Origin: Bacteroidales bacterium
Lineage (GTDB): Bacteria; Bacteroidota; Bacteroidia; Bacteroidales; ML635J-15
Length of the DNA stretch: 29,601 nt
Direction: 5' to 3'
NCBI GenBank assembly: GCA_023228725.1
Contig: JALOAQ010000022.1
Coordinates: forward strand, 1 to 29,601
A program made the position numbers and the translations under genes. Within the stretch, counting starts at the first letter, position 1. Each line of letters opens with the position of its first letter. The notes under the pieces are model-generated. The model searched no databases and was not told where the DNA came from. It was given only the letters and a program-made list of their open reading frames with translations. This document shows, one piece after another, positions 9,838 to 17,868 of the stretch.

Positions 9838-10563
9838 TTACTCTTTAATAATAATGTCTAAAATATAATTACTGACTCCCACTTGATATAAACTTGAAAG
9901 CATTTCGTAATAGTCATTTTTATCATATTTATTTATCTCTGATAAGTATGAAATTAAATTTAAAGTATGAAAATACAAGTCGCCGTCTAAAATTTCTATT
10001 ATCAAACTAACATCTGTAAAATCTAGTGGGTCAATTTTGTAGTTAGCACCTTCGGATATTAGTCTATTACATTCAATACCGTTCCCGATTTCTGCTGCAT
10101 TAATTAAGTCTAAATCTATTTTTCTAAACCCTGTTTTTAAAGCATCTTTAATGTCTTCTTCATCAAGATATCCTTCGTTATCAAAAAGAAAATGTCGTAG
10201 ATATCTATAGGAAGAAAAATCCTTAATCTCAAAGTTATTAATTTCAAACTTTGAACAAATCCAGTCTAAACATTCTATAACTTGATAATAATATTTTTGC
10301 GGATTAATACATTTTTTAGATATTAATTCTTTTTTTGCGTTGTGAATTTCTGTACAAATATTATCAGTTTCAAAGTATTCGTAAAACCCAAACGCCGCCC
10401 AATTAAGAATATCAAGAATTGAAATGTTAATATAATTTTGGTCCCAAAACAAATCGTAATCCTTTCTAGGAGTAGGGATACTTATTAAGAGATCTTTTTC
10501 ACTTTGAATCAGCTCCTTCAAACTTGATAAGTCAGCATAAAATGTTGCTTTAAATTTGTCCAT
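9838..10563 (-). CDS. Hypothetical protein with ankyrin-like segment
   Basis: 241 aa, with its ATG complementary to 10561-10563. I do not recognise the family. It is acidic and mostly helical in character, with no signal peptide or membrane segment. Residues around 155-180 (DLINAAEIGNG, then RLISEGANYK) look like one degenerate ankyrin-type repeat. The N-terminal part contains many aromatic residues (ILNWAAFGFYEYF). It lies on the same strand as the DUF4268 gene but is separated from it by 148 bp containing a strong palindrome, so it is more likely a separate unit than an operon partner. The two genes and their flanking hairpin segments look like accessory material between core genes. It could be an immunity or antitoxin-type protein, but nothing in the sequence shows this. 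Confidence 0.7.
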   Translation of the reverse strand: MDKFKATFYADLSSLKELIQSEKDLLISIPTPRKDYDLFWDQNYINISILDILNWAAFGFYEYFETDNICTEIHNAKKELISKKCINPQKYYYQVIECLDWICSKFEINNFEIKDFSSYRYLRHFLFDNEGYLDEEDIKDALKTGFRKIDLDLINAAEIGNGIECNRLISEGANYKIDPLDFTDVSLIIEILDGDLYFHTLNLISYLSEINKYDKNDYYEMLSSLYQVGVSNYILDIIIKE

Positions 10564-10646
10564 TTAGGCTTGTGTTATTTAGTTGATATTCTGGTGGTTT
10601 TCTTGTAGGTAACATTTTTACAGTTTGCCGAAGTGACGGATTTTTA

Positions 10647-10702
10647 GCACAAAAGTTCAATAGAGTACTTCACCGGCTCTATTGTCAATTTTTTTGTTGT
10701 GC
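10647..10702. repeat. Long imperfect palindrome between the two accessory genes
   Basis: The inner arms are perfect: CAATAGAG (10658-10665) and CTCTATTG (10677-10684) around an 11-nt loop. The outer arms GCACAA (10647-10652) and TTGTGC (10697-10702) also pair, separated from the inner stem by unequal unpaired stretches. It starts 10 nt after the stop of the minus-strand DUF4268 gene, so it may be its terminator. However, the downstream U tract is poor, and the two-box shape with bulges also recalls a folded recombination site. Confidence 0.6.
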
Positions 10703-10711
10703 GTTCGTATT

Positions 10712-11839
10712 TCATTCTTTAAATTCTTTCTTCAATTCGATATTGATTTTGGCAAGTGGTTTTTTAAATGCTGGTTCAAGTTTCAACATACTTTCTGTCA
10801 TATATCTCGACATTTCTTCCCAATCATCTCTTTCATAAAGATTTACATTTAAAAGTTCTTGTTTAATCCTGCAAGCCTTTTTATCGTCTAATCTTTCCCA
10901 TTCAAGTTTTCCCGTTTCTTGTTCAATCGTTTCCTTATATTCAAATAGTTTGTCAAAAATAAACTTGTTTTCTTCAGCTACACTTCTAGACATATAAACT
11001 TCAGTCCGTGCATAGTTTTTTGAAATTGTAAAATTAAATCCCACACCACTCAAACCTGAACCTGCAGAAAGCCAATTGTCTTTCGATGGACTGATATTAC
11101 TGAATAAGTTTGATTTTGTATTGAATTTTTGCAAATGTTGTTTCCAAAAGTCCATTCGTACTTGATAACGTCCTTTAAGCTCATCCTGCGTACTTTGTTC
11201 TTCTTGTGCTTTTTCAGCCATTCTTATTGTATATTCTTCGGCTTCCTTGACAGGAATAATCTGCTTAATGTCTAAAAATATTTGGTCGTCAAAAGAGTAC
11301 GGTGTTGCTTTAAAACACTGGATTTTTAAATTGTATTTTGTAAGTAGCCACATTACCGTTGAAGTTACTTCTTTTCGATAGTTTCCTGAAACAAGGATAA
11401 TTCTTTGATTTTGGTTTAATTGAATTTCTCCAAAGTCTTCTGCATTTAAAAATTCAGAAATATTTTGCTCACTATTTTCACTTGAACCATTTCTTACTAA
11501 GTACGCTTGATAAATATCTTTTATTTGTTGTTTTGACAAGCTCGAACAGTATGAAGCATATTTTAGAACTTGCCAAGTTACATTTCGTCCGCTATCATCT
11601 AATTTATTTTCTATAATTACAAGATTTCCTTGTTTGTCAATAGCAAGTAAATCCAATCGTTCTCTTGTATCGTCAAAACCATCAAATTCTTTTTGAATAA
11701 AAAGTAGATCTTCGCCAAAAGCATCAGGATTATGTTCTAACCATTCTTGAAGGTGTTCTCTCTCCTTGAAGCCTAATTCTGAGAAGCTACAAGACTTAAT
11801 CTGGGTTATTCTATTTTTATCTTTATTAACTACGAACAT
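10712..11839 (-). CDS. DUF4268 protein with PD-(D/E)XK nuclease-like N-terminus
   Basis: 375 aa. Residues about 55-90 carry a PD-(D/E)XK-like core: ERLDLLAIDKQGN followed by VIIENKLDD, giving the Asp...Glu-x-Lys pattern of NucS/EndoMS-like and restriction-type nucleases. The C-terminal half, about residues 228-370, matches DUF4268 in character, starting at MDFWKQ and including SPSKDNWLS, GVGFNF and the ERLDDKKACRI stretch. The combination of an N-terminal nuclease fold and DUF4268 is a known family architecture, usually in accessory or defence-like settings. No methylase or specificity subunit is nearby. A good promoter lies 110 nt upstream of the ATG, giving a long leader with two near-identical direct repeats. 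Inferred function: DNA endonuclease or DNA-processing protein; target unknown. Confidence 0.82.
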   Translation of the reverse strand: MFVVNKDKNRITQIKSCSFSELGFKEREHLQEWLEHNPDAFGEDLLFIQKEFDGFDDTRERLDLLAIDKQGNLVIIENKLDDSGRNVTWQVLKYASYCSSLSKQQIKDIYQAYLVRNGSSENSEQNISEFLNAEDFGEIQLNQNQRIILVSGNYRKEVTSTVMWLLTKYNLKIQCFKATPYSFDDQIFLDIKQIIPVKEAEEYTIRMAEKAQEEQSTQDELKGRYQVRMDFWKQHLQKFNTKSNLFSNISPSKDNWLSAGSGLSGVGFNFTISKNYARTEVYMSRSVAEENKFIFDKLFEYKETIEQETGKLEWERLDDKKACRIKQELLNVNLYERDDWEEMSRYMTESMLKLEPAFKKPLAKINIELKKEFKE

Positions 11840-11870
11840 TCGTTTTCTCTGTTTTAATTATATGATGCAC

Positions 11871-11904
11871 AACTCTCTTATACGCTCTAAACTCTCCCTT
11901 ATAC
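11871..11904. repeat. Direct repeat in the leader of the DUF4268 gene
   Basis: AACTCTCTTATAC (11871-11883) and AACTCTCCCTTATAC (11890-11904) are near-identical direct copies 6 nt apart, lying between the promoter and the start codon. They could be an operator, but no regulator is known. Confidence 0.4.
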
Positions 11905-11949
11905 ACCCCAATCCTTAAATGCTCTACTAGTTTATTGCGTATTATTTTA

Positions 11950-11979
11950 CAAAGCTACTAATTATTTTTATATAGCAAA
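11950..11979 (-). promoter_or_regulatory. Promoter of the DUF4268 gene
   Basis: On the minus strand, TTTG (11979-11976), an 18-nt gap and TAGCTTTG (11957-11950) form an almost ideal Bacteroidota -33/-7 pair. It implies a leader of roughly 100 nt before the ATG at 11839. Confidence 0.7.
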
Positions 11980-12131
11980 TGTTTTAACTGTTTTTCTTAA
12001 AAATACTTAGCTAAAGTTTTTTATAATTTAGATTTTATCCTAATTTCATTTCCCAATAAACTCCGACTTTTAAAACTCGAACCGATTTTAGCCTAGCGAA
12101 AACGAGACTTTATAATAATAATAGTTTTGTT

Positions 12132-12234
12132 CGACTCCTTCAGAGTCGCGGCTTGAGATTTCATTAATAACCAGAGGTTGCCACCTACGGCTATTTAAAT
12201 TCGACCACTTCGTGGTCTTTTTGAATGAAATTTC
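12132..12234. repeat. REP-like cluster of small palindromes
   Basis: Three hairpins lie in a row: CGACTC-cttca-GAGTCG (12132-12148, sharing a T/C loop junction), AGGT-TGCC-ACCT (12175-12186) and GACCAC-TTC-GTGGTC (12203-12217). The last two are framed by a longer inverted pair, GAGATTTCATT (12155-12165) and AATGAAATTTC (12224-12234), with one mismatch. It sits in the otherwise empty 580-bp gap 11840-12420 and is far richer in G and C than its surroundings. Layouts of this kind are typical of dispersed REP or MITE-like elements; no transposase is present. The rest of the gap is AT-rich with no supportable gene. Confidence 0.6.
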
Positions 12235-12420
12235 TTTACAGCTTCATTTGATTTTTGTGCTTACTGCATATTTTCAAAACCTTAAATATTTTATCTTGAC
12301 TATTTTATACACAAAGTTTAAAATATTTTACTACTTTTACCGCACTAAACATGTTTTTAATAAAAAAAATTGTGGTTTTTTATCAACAGTTTTTTTGCTT
12401 AAAATTAAAATATAATAATT

Positions 12421-14415
12421 CTATTTTATCATTTCTCTAAACTCTTCTTCACTAATAATTTTAATATTTAATTTTTTAGCTTTTTCAAGTTTCGCAGGTC
12501 CAATATTTTCGCCGGCAATAAACAAATCAGTATTTTTGGAAATTGAGCTTACATTTTTTCCAGCATGTTTTTCAATTACAGATTTAATTTCATCACGGGA
12601 ATAATTTTTAAAACTACCTGAAATAATTATTGACATTCCTTGCAGCTTGTTGCTAAGTAGTTTATTTTCAACCTCCTGCGTTTCAAATTGTAAGCCTACA
12701 TTCATTAAATCTGCAATAAGTTTTATATGTTCTTTATTGTCAAAATACTCAATAATGCTTTCTGCTATTTTTTCACCAATCTCATCAACTTGCATTAATT
12801 CCTCTTTACTAGCTTTAGAAAGATTTAAAATATTTTTAAATGCTTTAGCTAAAATTTTGGCAACAGTTTCTCCCACAAATCTAATTCCAAGTGCAAAAAG
12901 CAATCTATCAAAACTTACTTCTTTTGACTTTTCAATGCTATTTATAATATTATCCGCAGATTTTTCTGCCATTCTGTCCAAAGGTAAAATATCTTCTTTT
13001 TTAAGTTTATACAAATCTGCAATAGACCTAACTAAGCCGGTTTCATAAAATAAAGCTACTGTTTCTTCTCCAATATTTTCAATGTTCATGGCTTTACGAG
13101 AAATAAAGTGTTCTATTTTTCCTTTTATTTGTGGTGGACAATGGTCAGAATTAGGACAAAAGTGCCTAGCTTCGCCTTCAGGTCTGATTAATTCAGTGCC
13201 ACACTCAGGACAATGAGAAATAAATTGAGTTGGTTGTGAGTTTTCATTTCGAGATTCTATACCAACAATTTTAGGAATTATCTCACCTCCTTTTTCCACA
13301 AAAACCATATCATTCACTCTTATATCTAAAATTGCAATTTGGTCGGCATTATGAAGTGATGCACGTTTTACAATAGTTCCAGCTAATTGCACAGGCTCAA
13401 GATTTGCTACAGGAGTAATTGCACCTGTTCTACCTACTTGATAATCAATGCTTAAAAGTTTTGTGCTAACTTGCTCTGCTTTAAATTTATAAGAAATTGC
13501 CCAACGTGGAGATTTAGCAGTAAAACCCATAATTTCTTGCTGTGCAAAAGAATTAACTTTAATCACAATTCCGTCAATATCGTAAGGCAAGTTTTTTCTC
13601 TCTTTGTCCCAAAACTTAATAAAATCATGAACTTCTGAAATATTTTTACACAATTTGCTATGTTCTGAAGTTTTAAATCCCCATAATTTTAAGTTTTGTA
13701 AACTTTCCCAATGAGTATTAGCTGATAGTTTTTTACCCATCATATAATAAAAATAACAATCTAAATTACGTTTAGCCACTTCGCGGGAATCTAACATTTT
13801 TATAGAACCTGAAGTCGCATTTCTAGGGTTTGCAAATGGTGATTCTCCATTTTCTTCTCTAATTTTATTCAAATTATCAAAAACCTTATGAGGCATAATT
13901 ATCTCGCCACGTATTTCAAATTTATCTGGAATATTTTCACCCGAAATTGACAAAGGAATACTTCTAATGGTTTTTATATTTTCACTAACATCATCACCTT
14001 GAGTGCCATCACCGCGGGTTACAGCTTTTGAATATTTTAAATTTTCATAACTTACTGAAATAGAAGCCCCATCAAACTTTAGTTCGCAAACATATTCAGG
14101 CTCAGTTTCAATTTCCTTAACAATACGATTATGAAAATCATTCAATTCACTTTCAGAATATGTGTTTCCTAAAGATAACATTGGAAATTCGTGAGTAAGA
14201 GTTTTAAAAACATTGGAAATATCACTTCCTACTCTTTGACTTGGGCTGTCGCTTTGTTTAAATTCAGGAAATTTGCTTTCTAAATCTATCAGCTCCGCCA
14301 AAAGTTTGTCAAATTCAAAATCGCTGATACTTGGGTTATTCAACACATAATAATTGTGATTATGTTTATTTAATTCCTCGCTAAGTTTTTTAATTCTAAG
14401 TTCAATATTATCCAT
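12421..14415 (-). CDS. ligA: NAD-dependent DNA ligase LigA
   Basis: 664 aa from the ATG complementary to 14413-14415, the usual LigA length. It seals nicks in duplex DNA using NAD+ during replication and repair. Domains in order: Ia region (HNHNYYVLNNP), adenylation domain with the AMP-accepting lysine in ELKFDGA (Lys113), OB fold, a four-cysteine zinc finger (CPECG...HFCPNSDHC), helix-hairpin-helix repeats (ALGIRFVGE, VDEIGEKIAESI) and a C-terminal BRCT domain (SIIISGSF...LFIAGENIGPAKLEKA). The frame extends 17 codons further to a TTG at 14466, but that TTG is the -33 box of the gene's own promoter, so the shorter start is preferred. Divergently arranged with the lipoprotein gene at 14500. 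Confidence 0.98.
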   Translation of the reverse strand: MDNIELRIKKLSEELNKHNHNYYVLNNPSISDFEFDKLLAELIDLESKFPEFKQSDSPSQRVGSDISNVFKTLTHEFPMLSLGNTYSESELNDFHNRIVKEIETEPEYVCELKFDGASISVSYENLKYSKAVTRGDGTQGDDVSENIKTIRSIPLSISGENIPDKFEIRGEIIMPHKVFDNLNKIREENGESPFANPRNATSGSIKMLDSREVAKRNLDCYFYYMMGKKLSANTHWESLQNLKLWGFKTSEHSKLCKNISEVHDFIKFWDKERKNLPYDIDGIVIKVNSFAQQEIMGFTAKSPRWAISYKFKAEQVSTKLLSIDYQVGRTGAITPVANLEPVQLAGTIVKRASLHNADQIAILDIRVNDMVFVEKGGEIIPKIVGIESRNENSQPTQFISHCPECGTELIRPEGEARHFCPNSDHCPPQIKGKIEHFISRKAMNIENIGEETVALFYETGLVRSIADLYKLKKEDILPLDRMAEKSADNIINSIEKSKEVSFDRLLFALGIRFVGETVAKILAKAFKNILNLSKASKEELMQVDEIGEKIAESIIEYFDNKEHIKLIADLMNVGLQFETQEVENKLLSNKLQGMSIIISGSFKNYSRDEIKSVIEKHAGKNVSSISKNTDLFIAGENIGPAKLEKAKKLNIKIISEEEFREMIK

Positions 14416-14435
14416 AGTTTTAATTTTAGTTTTTA

Positions 14436-14466
14436 CAAATATAAGAAATCTAAAATATGATTGCAA
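14436..14466 (-). promoter_or_regulatory. Promoter of ligA
   Basis: On the minus strand, TTG (14466-14464), a 20-nt gap and TATATTTG (14443-14436) match the Bacteroidota consensus. The -7 box ends 20 nt before the LigA ATG at 14415. Confidence 0.75.
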
Positions 14467-14499
14467 TTTTTAATTAACTTAGTAGCTTAAAATTTTAAT

Positions 14500-15705
14500 A
14501 TGAAAAAACTATATTTTTTTACGGTTTTACTATGCTTTACAAGTATTCTATCAGTATTAATTTCATGCTCAGAAAATAAAAAACCGCAAAAAAAAGAAAA
14601 AGAACAATCTTTGGAGGTGGAAAATATCAAAAATTCCGAAAATGTTTTACTTGATTTTTTTGAATTATCAAAAAATAAAGATTACGAGACTTGCTATACT
14701 TATTTTTCCGATTCTTTGAAAGACAGGATTGAAAAGAATAGTTTTATTAAAATTATGGAAAAGAGAAATACAGAACATCCTAATTTTGATAGTATTAGCG
14801 TTTATTTTACTCAAATTACGTCAACAGAAGCAGGTGATATTTACACCTTTTATTCTAGAATTTTTTCAAAATCCGAATTAGTTTTTTATGAGAAAATCAG
14901 TGTTTTTTATGAGGCAAATTTGCCAAAAATTTTAGATTACGATTATTCAGAAAACATTTATTATACTGTAAAAATGGCAAATACCCCAAATTCAGATTTA
15001 CAAATATTTTTACAAAACACTTATGAAACTGCAAATAGTGGGAATGCAGAAAAATTTTATTCAATAATAGATACTGCCGTCAAAGAGCAAATTAATTATT
15101 CTAAATTTGAGCTTGGTTTTAACAAAGTAAAATTAAAATACAAGGCAAATAGCTCATTTTCTGTAAAATCAATTTGGACAGAAATTTTACAAAATGTTCC
15201 TGTTCTAAATATTGTTGTTGAAGCTTCAAATTACAATGGAGATAAGTTTTTGGATAAAATTTTAATTTCAGATAGAAATGGAAAATATTATATCGCAGAT
15301 ATAGATAGAGATGATTTTGAAAGGGCTGAATTGCTAAAAATTGAGCGACCTTCGGATTCAGAATTAAGTAAATTTGCCGAATTTACTGCCGAATTTTATG
15401 AATTTTTGAAAACTTCAAATTTTTATGAAATTATGAAAATGATTGATAGAAGTGTTTTTGTAAATAATGACTATGAAATAGTTAAATCTTCATTTCTACA
15501 AAGAGAACAACATTATGGCAGACCTAAAACTCTAAAAAACACTTTAGTAAAAGCTTATTCTTTAGGAACAAAAACTATAGTAGAATTTAATTTTGATGTA
15601 GAAAACACAAATGGCATAATTTCTTACGAAAAGATCCAAATTTCTAAAACTCCCGAAAATAAGTTCAGTGTTTTTTCTTATGATTATAGGGCAGAAAGAT
15701 TTTAA
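14500..15705 (+). CDS. Lipoprotein with three tandem NTF2-like (DUF4878-type) domains
   Basis: 401 aa. The N-terminus is a lipoprotein signal: hydrophobic residues 4-22 ending in LISC, with the lipidated Cys23, then a Lys/Glu-rich linker. The rest divides by eye into three similar units of about 105 residues (47-149, 165-272, 290-397). Each opens with a helix of the form 'FFELSKNKDYETCY', 'TYETANSGNAEKFY' or 'FYEFLKTSNFYEIM' and ends in strands leading to a D/Y-rich finish (YDYS, DIDRD, YDYRAE). This is the helix-then-sheet order of NTF2-like/DUF4878 domains. It is probably anchored to the outer or inner membrane facing the periplasm. Function unknown; NTF2-like cups typically bind small ligands or partners. 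No promoter was clearly seen upstream; the gene diverges from ligA. Confidence 0.8.
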   Translation: MKKLYFFTVLLCFTSILSVLISCSENKKPQKKEKEQSLEVENIKNSENVLLDFFELSKNKDYETCYTYFSDSLKDRIEKNSFIKIMEKRNTEHPNFDSISVYFTQITSTEAGDIYTFYSRIFSKSELVFYEKISVFYEANLPKILDYDYSENIYYTVKMANTPNSDLQIFLQNTYETANSGNAEKFYSIIDTAVKEQINYSKFELGFNKVKLKYKANSSFSVKSIWTEILQNVPVLNIVVEASNYNGDKFLDKILISDRNGKYYIADIDRDDFERAELLKIERPSDSELSKFAEFTAEFYEFLKTSNFYEIMKMIDRSVFVNNDYEIVKSSFLQREQHYGRPKTLKNTLVKAYSLGTKTIVEFNFDVENTNGIISYEKIQISKTPENKFSVFSYDYRAERF

Positions 15706-15749
15706 GCAATTCTTTTTGAACAATTTTTCAGCAATTAAGAATTAACAAT

Positions 15750-16286
15750 TTATTTTTTTAATTTTTCTCCATTTTCATAATTGTCTTCGCCTATTAGGTT
15801 TCCTTTATCATCATAAAAATACCACACTCCATCTGCGAGGTCGTTTTTATAACTTTTTGTGTATCTCAGTTTTCCATTTTCATAAAACACATTACTTTTT
15901 CCTTGTTTCAATCCATTTTCATAAAAACCAGTACTCCACACAACTCCATTTTCGTAATATGCTATCCACTCTCCTTCTCTTAAATCATTAACAAGCAATC
16001 CTTCCATAAACAAATTTCCATTATCGTAATATTGTTTTTCGTAAACTTTTTGTTCTTCTATTTTATCAACAAAATGCACTTTTAATGGGTTTTCATTCTC
16101 AAAAGTTTCAATTATTTTCACATCAGTAATTTTTGCTAATGTATCGTGCTTTACAACAAAATTAGCATCTGTTTGATCGCTTGATTGCTTAGATATATTA
16201 TCTTTATTTTCATTATTCTTACAAGAAACCAAGCATAGAATTGCAAGGCTAAAGCTAAATGAGGCAATAATTTTAAGTGTTTTCAT
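15750..16286 (-). CDS. MORN-repeat lipoprotein (YwqK-like)
   Basis: 178 aa from the ATG complementary to 16284-16286. The signal peptide ends in LVSC with the lipidated Cys22, followed by a polar linker (residues 23-70). The C-terminal half contains four MORN_2-type repeats of about 23 residues: YYDNGNL...REGEW, YYENGVV...KQGKS, FYENGKL...ADGVW and FYDDKGNL...NGEKL. Such proteins are commonly named YwqK-family antitoxins, but no toxin lies nearby and the lipobox points to a surface or periplasmic protein. The frame continues upstream to a TTG at 16337, which is the -33 box of the promoter, so that start is rejected. It converges with the NTF2-like lipoprotein gene, whose stop is 44 nt away. 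Confidence 0.85.
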   Translation of the reverse strand: MKTLKIIASFSFSLAILCLVSCKNNENKDNISKQSSDQTDANFVVKHDTLAKITDVKIIETFENENPLKVHFVDKIEEQKVYEKQYYDNGNLFMEGLLVNDLREGEWIAYYENGVVWSTGFYENGLKQGKSNVFYENGKLRYTKSYKNDLADGVWYFYDDKGNLIGEDNYENGEKLKK

Positions 16287-16307
16287 ATTTTTTAAATTTA
16301 AAACCGA

Positions 16308-16337
16308 CAAATATAAAATAAAATCCACAGTTTTCAA
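16308..16337 (-). promoter_or_regulatory. Promoter of the MORN lipoprotein gene
   Basis: On the minus strand, TTG (16337-16335), a 19-nt gap and TATATTTG (16315-16308) match the Bacteroidota consensus exactly. The -7 box ends 21 nt before the ATG. Confidence 0.75.
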
Positions 16338-16418
16338 GGGGTTTTCTTTATGAATTTCAAGAACTTAAAATTAATTAACAATAATTCTTTAAAAATTTTC
16401 TTATTTCTTAACAAATTG

Positions 16419-16426
16419 TATCTTTG
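16419..16426 (+). promoter_or_regulatory. -7 box of the lpxC/fabZ promoter
   Basis: TATCTTTG fits TAnnTTTG and lies 39 nt before the lpxC/fabZ ATG. An imperfect -33 (TTTC at 16397-16400) sits 18 nt upstream. Confidence 0.5.
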
Positions 16427-16465
16427 CCATGAAATTAAAATACAGGTTTTACTTATAATTTAATT

Positions 16466-17866
16466 ATGTTAAAGCAAACGACTATTTCAAAAGAAGTTAA
16501 AATTGAGGGACTAGGTTTACATTTTGGGAAATTAGCTAATCTTTTGATAAAGCCTGCCAAACCTAATACAGGTTATGTTTTTATAAGAACAGATATTGAG
16601 AACCAGCCTAAAATTCAAGCTGTTGCCGAAAATGTAATTGATACAGCTAGAGGCACAACTATAGGTAAAGACGGAATTAGCGTCAGTACAATAGAGCACT
16701 TATTAGCAACAACTTACGCACTTGGTATTGATAATGTTGTTTTTGAAATTGATGGACCGGAAGTGCCAATTTTAGACGGAAGTGCTAAGTGTTTTGTTGA
16801 AGCTTATAAAAACACAGAAATTATTGAGCAAGATGCAGAACGCATAGTTTACAATATTCAAGAAAATTTATCTTTTGTTGATGAAGAGAAAGCTATAGAT
16901 ATTTCTGTTTATCCCGACAAAACATATAAACTACAAATTCTTGTAGATTATAAATCAGATATTTTATCAAATCAATATGCTGTTTTAAATAGTTTAGATG
17001 ATTTTAAAAATGAAGTTGCTATTTGCAGAACTTTTGTGTTTTTAAGTGAATTAGAGCCATTATTAAAACAAGATTTAATTAAAGGCGGAGCTCTTGATAA
17101 TGCAATTGTAATAGTAGATAAGGAATATAGTCAAGAAGAGTTTGACCGTTTAGCAAAATTATTTAACCAGCCAAGCGTTTCCGTTCAGTCTTCAGGTGTT
17201 TTAAATAATTTAAAATTACAATTTAATAATGAGCCTGCACGACATAAACTTTTAGATTTAATTGGAGATTTAGCATTAACAGGTTATAGATTTAATGCAA
17301 ATATAATTGCAAGTCGCTCGGGTCATTATGGCAATATTAATATTGCAAAAATTATTCGCCAACATATTACCGAGCTTAAAAAAAACTTGGCAAAGGCAAA
17401 TATTCCAATTTATAATCCGGATGACAAAGCACTAATGGATGTAATTCGTATCAAGGAATTTTTACCTCATCGTTTTCCATTTTTGTTAGTTGATAAAATA
17501 TTATCTTTAAGCGAAACCGAGGTAGTTGGAGTAAAATGTGTTACTAATGATGAAAACTTTTTTCAAGGTCATTTCCCTGATGAACCTGTAATGCCCGGTG
17601 TTTTACAAGTCGAAGCTATGGCTCAAACAGGTGGAATATTAGTTTTATCTACAGTTCCTGATCCTGAAAATTATCTTACATTTTTCTTAAAAATTGATAA
17701 TGTAAAGTTTAGACGAAAGGTAGTACCTGGAGATGTTTTGGTAATGAAACTAAACTTATTAGAAGATATTCGCCGGGGAATAGCTCATATGCAAGGCAAG
17801 GCTTATGTTGGCACAGAACTTGTATGCGAAGCAGAGATGTATGCACAAATTGTTAAACCAAATTAA
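16466..17866 (+). CDS. lpxC/fabZ: Bifunctional LpxC deacetylase / FabZ dehydratase
   Basis: 466 aa, a natural fusion typical of Bacteroidota. The N-terminal ~305 residues are LpxC, the zinc-dependent UDP-3-O-acyl-GlcNAc deacetylase that commits the cell to lipid A synthesis: Glu77-His78 in STIEHLL, zinc ligands His260 and Asp264 in ARHKLLDLIGD, and the catalytic-region His287 in SRSGH. Residues about 320-466 are FabZ, the (3R)-hydroxyacyl-ACP dehydratase: LPHRFPFLLVD, then His369 in FFQGHFPDEP and Glu383 in QVEAMAQ. Both active sites look complete. The lpxA ATG begins 2 nt after the stop, so the two are surely co-expressed. lpxD, which often precedes this gene in the phylum, is absent; a divergent lipoprotein gene takes its place. 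Confidence 0.98.
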   Translation: MLKQTTISKEVKIEGLGLHFGKLANLLIKPAKPNTGYVFIRTDIENQPKIQAVAENVIDTARGTTIGKDGISVSTIEHLLATTYALGIDNVVFEIDGPEVPILDGSAKCFVEAYKNTEIIEQDAERIVYNIQENLSFVDEEKAIDISVYPDKTYKLQILVDYKSDILSNQYAVLNSLDDFKNEVAICRTFVFLSELEPLLKQDLIKGGALDNAIVIVDKEYSQEEFDRLAKLFNQPSVSVQSSGVLNNLKLQFNNEPARHKLLDLIGDLALTGYRFNANIIASRSGHYGNINIAKIIRQHITELKKNLAKANIPIYNPDDKALMDVIRIKEFLPHRFPFLLVDKILSLSETEVVGVKCVTNDENFFQGHFPDEPVMPGVLQVEAMAQTGGILVLSTVPDPENYLTFFLKIDNVKFRRKVVPGDVLVMKLNLLEDIRRGIAHMQGKAYVGTELVCEAEMYAQIVKPN

Positions 17867-17868
17867 AT

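Noticed and set aside
9722..10711. True integron attC sites
   Set aside because: The conserved RYYYAAC and GTTRRRY ends are not present in proper pairs and no integrase is visible; kept only as a cassette-like resemblance.
12212..12415. 67-aa hydrophobic ORF downstream of the REP-like element
   Set aside because: Its start lies inside the last hairpin, it is very AT-rich with no recognisable family, and no promoter or ribosome site precedes it.
15708..15743. AATTCTT/AAGAATT inverted repeat between the convergent lipoprotein genes as a terminator
   Set aside because: The stem is only 7 AT-rich pairs with a 22-nt loop; too weak to call.
15750..16286. Toxin-antitoxin role for the YwqK-like MORN protein
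   Set aside because: It has a lipoprotein signal and no neighbouring toxin; the antitoxin name comes only from family labelling.
16429..16458. Nine-codon ORF just before lpxC/fabZ, considered as a leader peptide
   Set aside because: Its ATG falls within about 3 nt of the -7 box, upstream of or at the expected transcription start, so it is unlikely to be translated.
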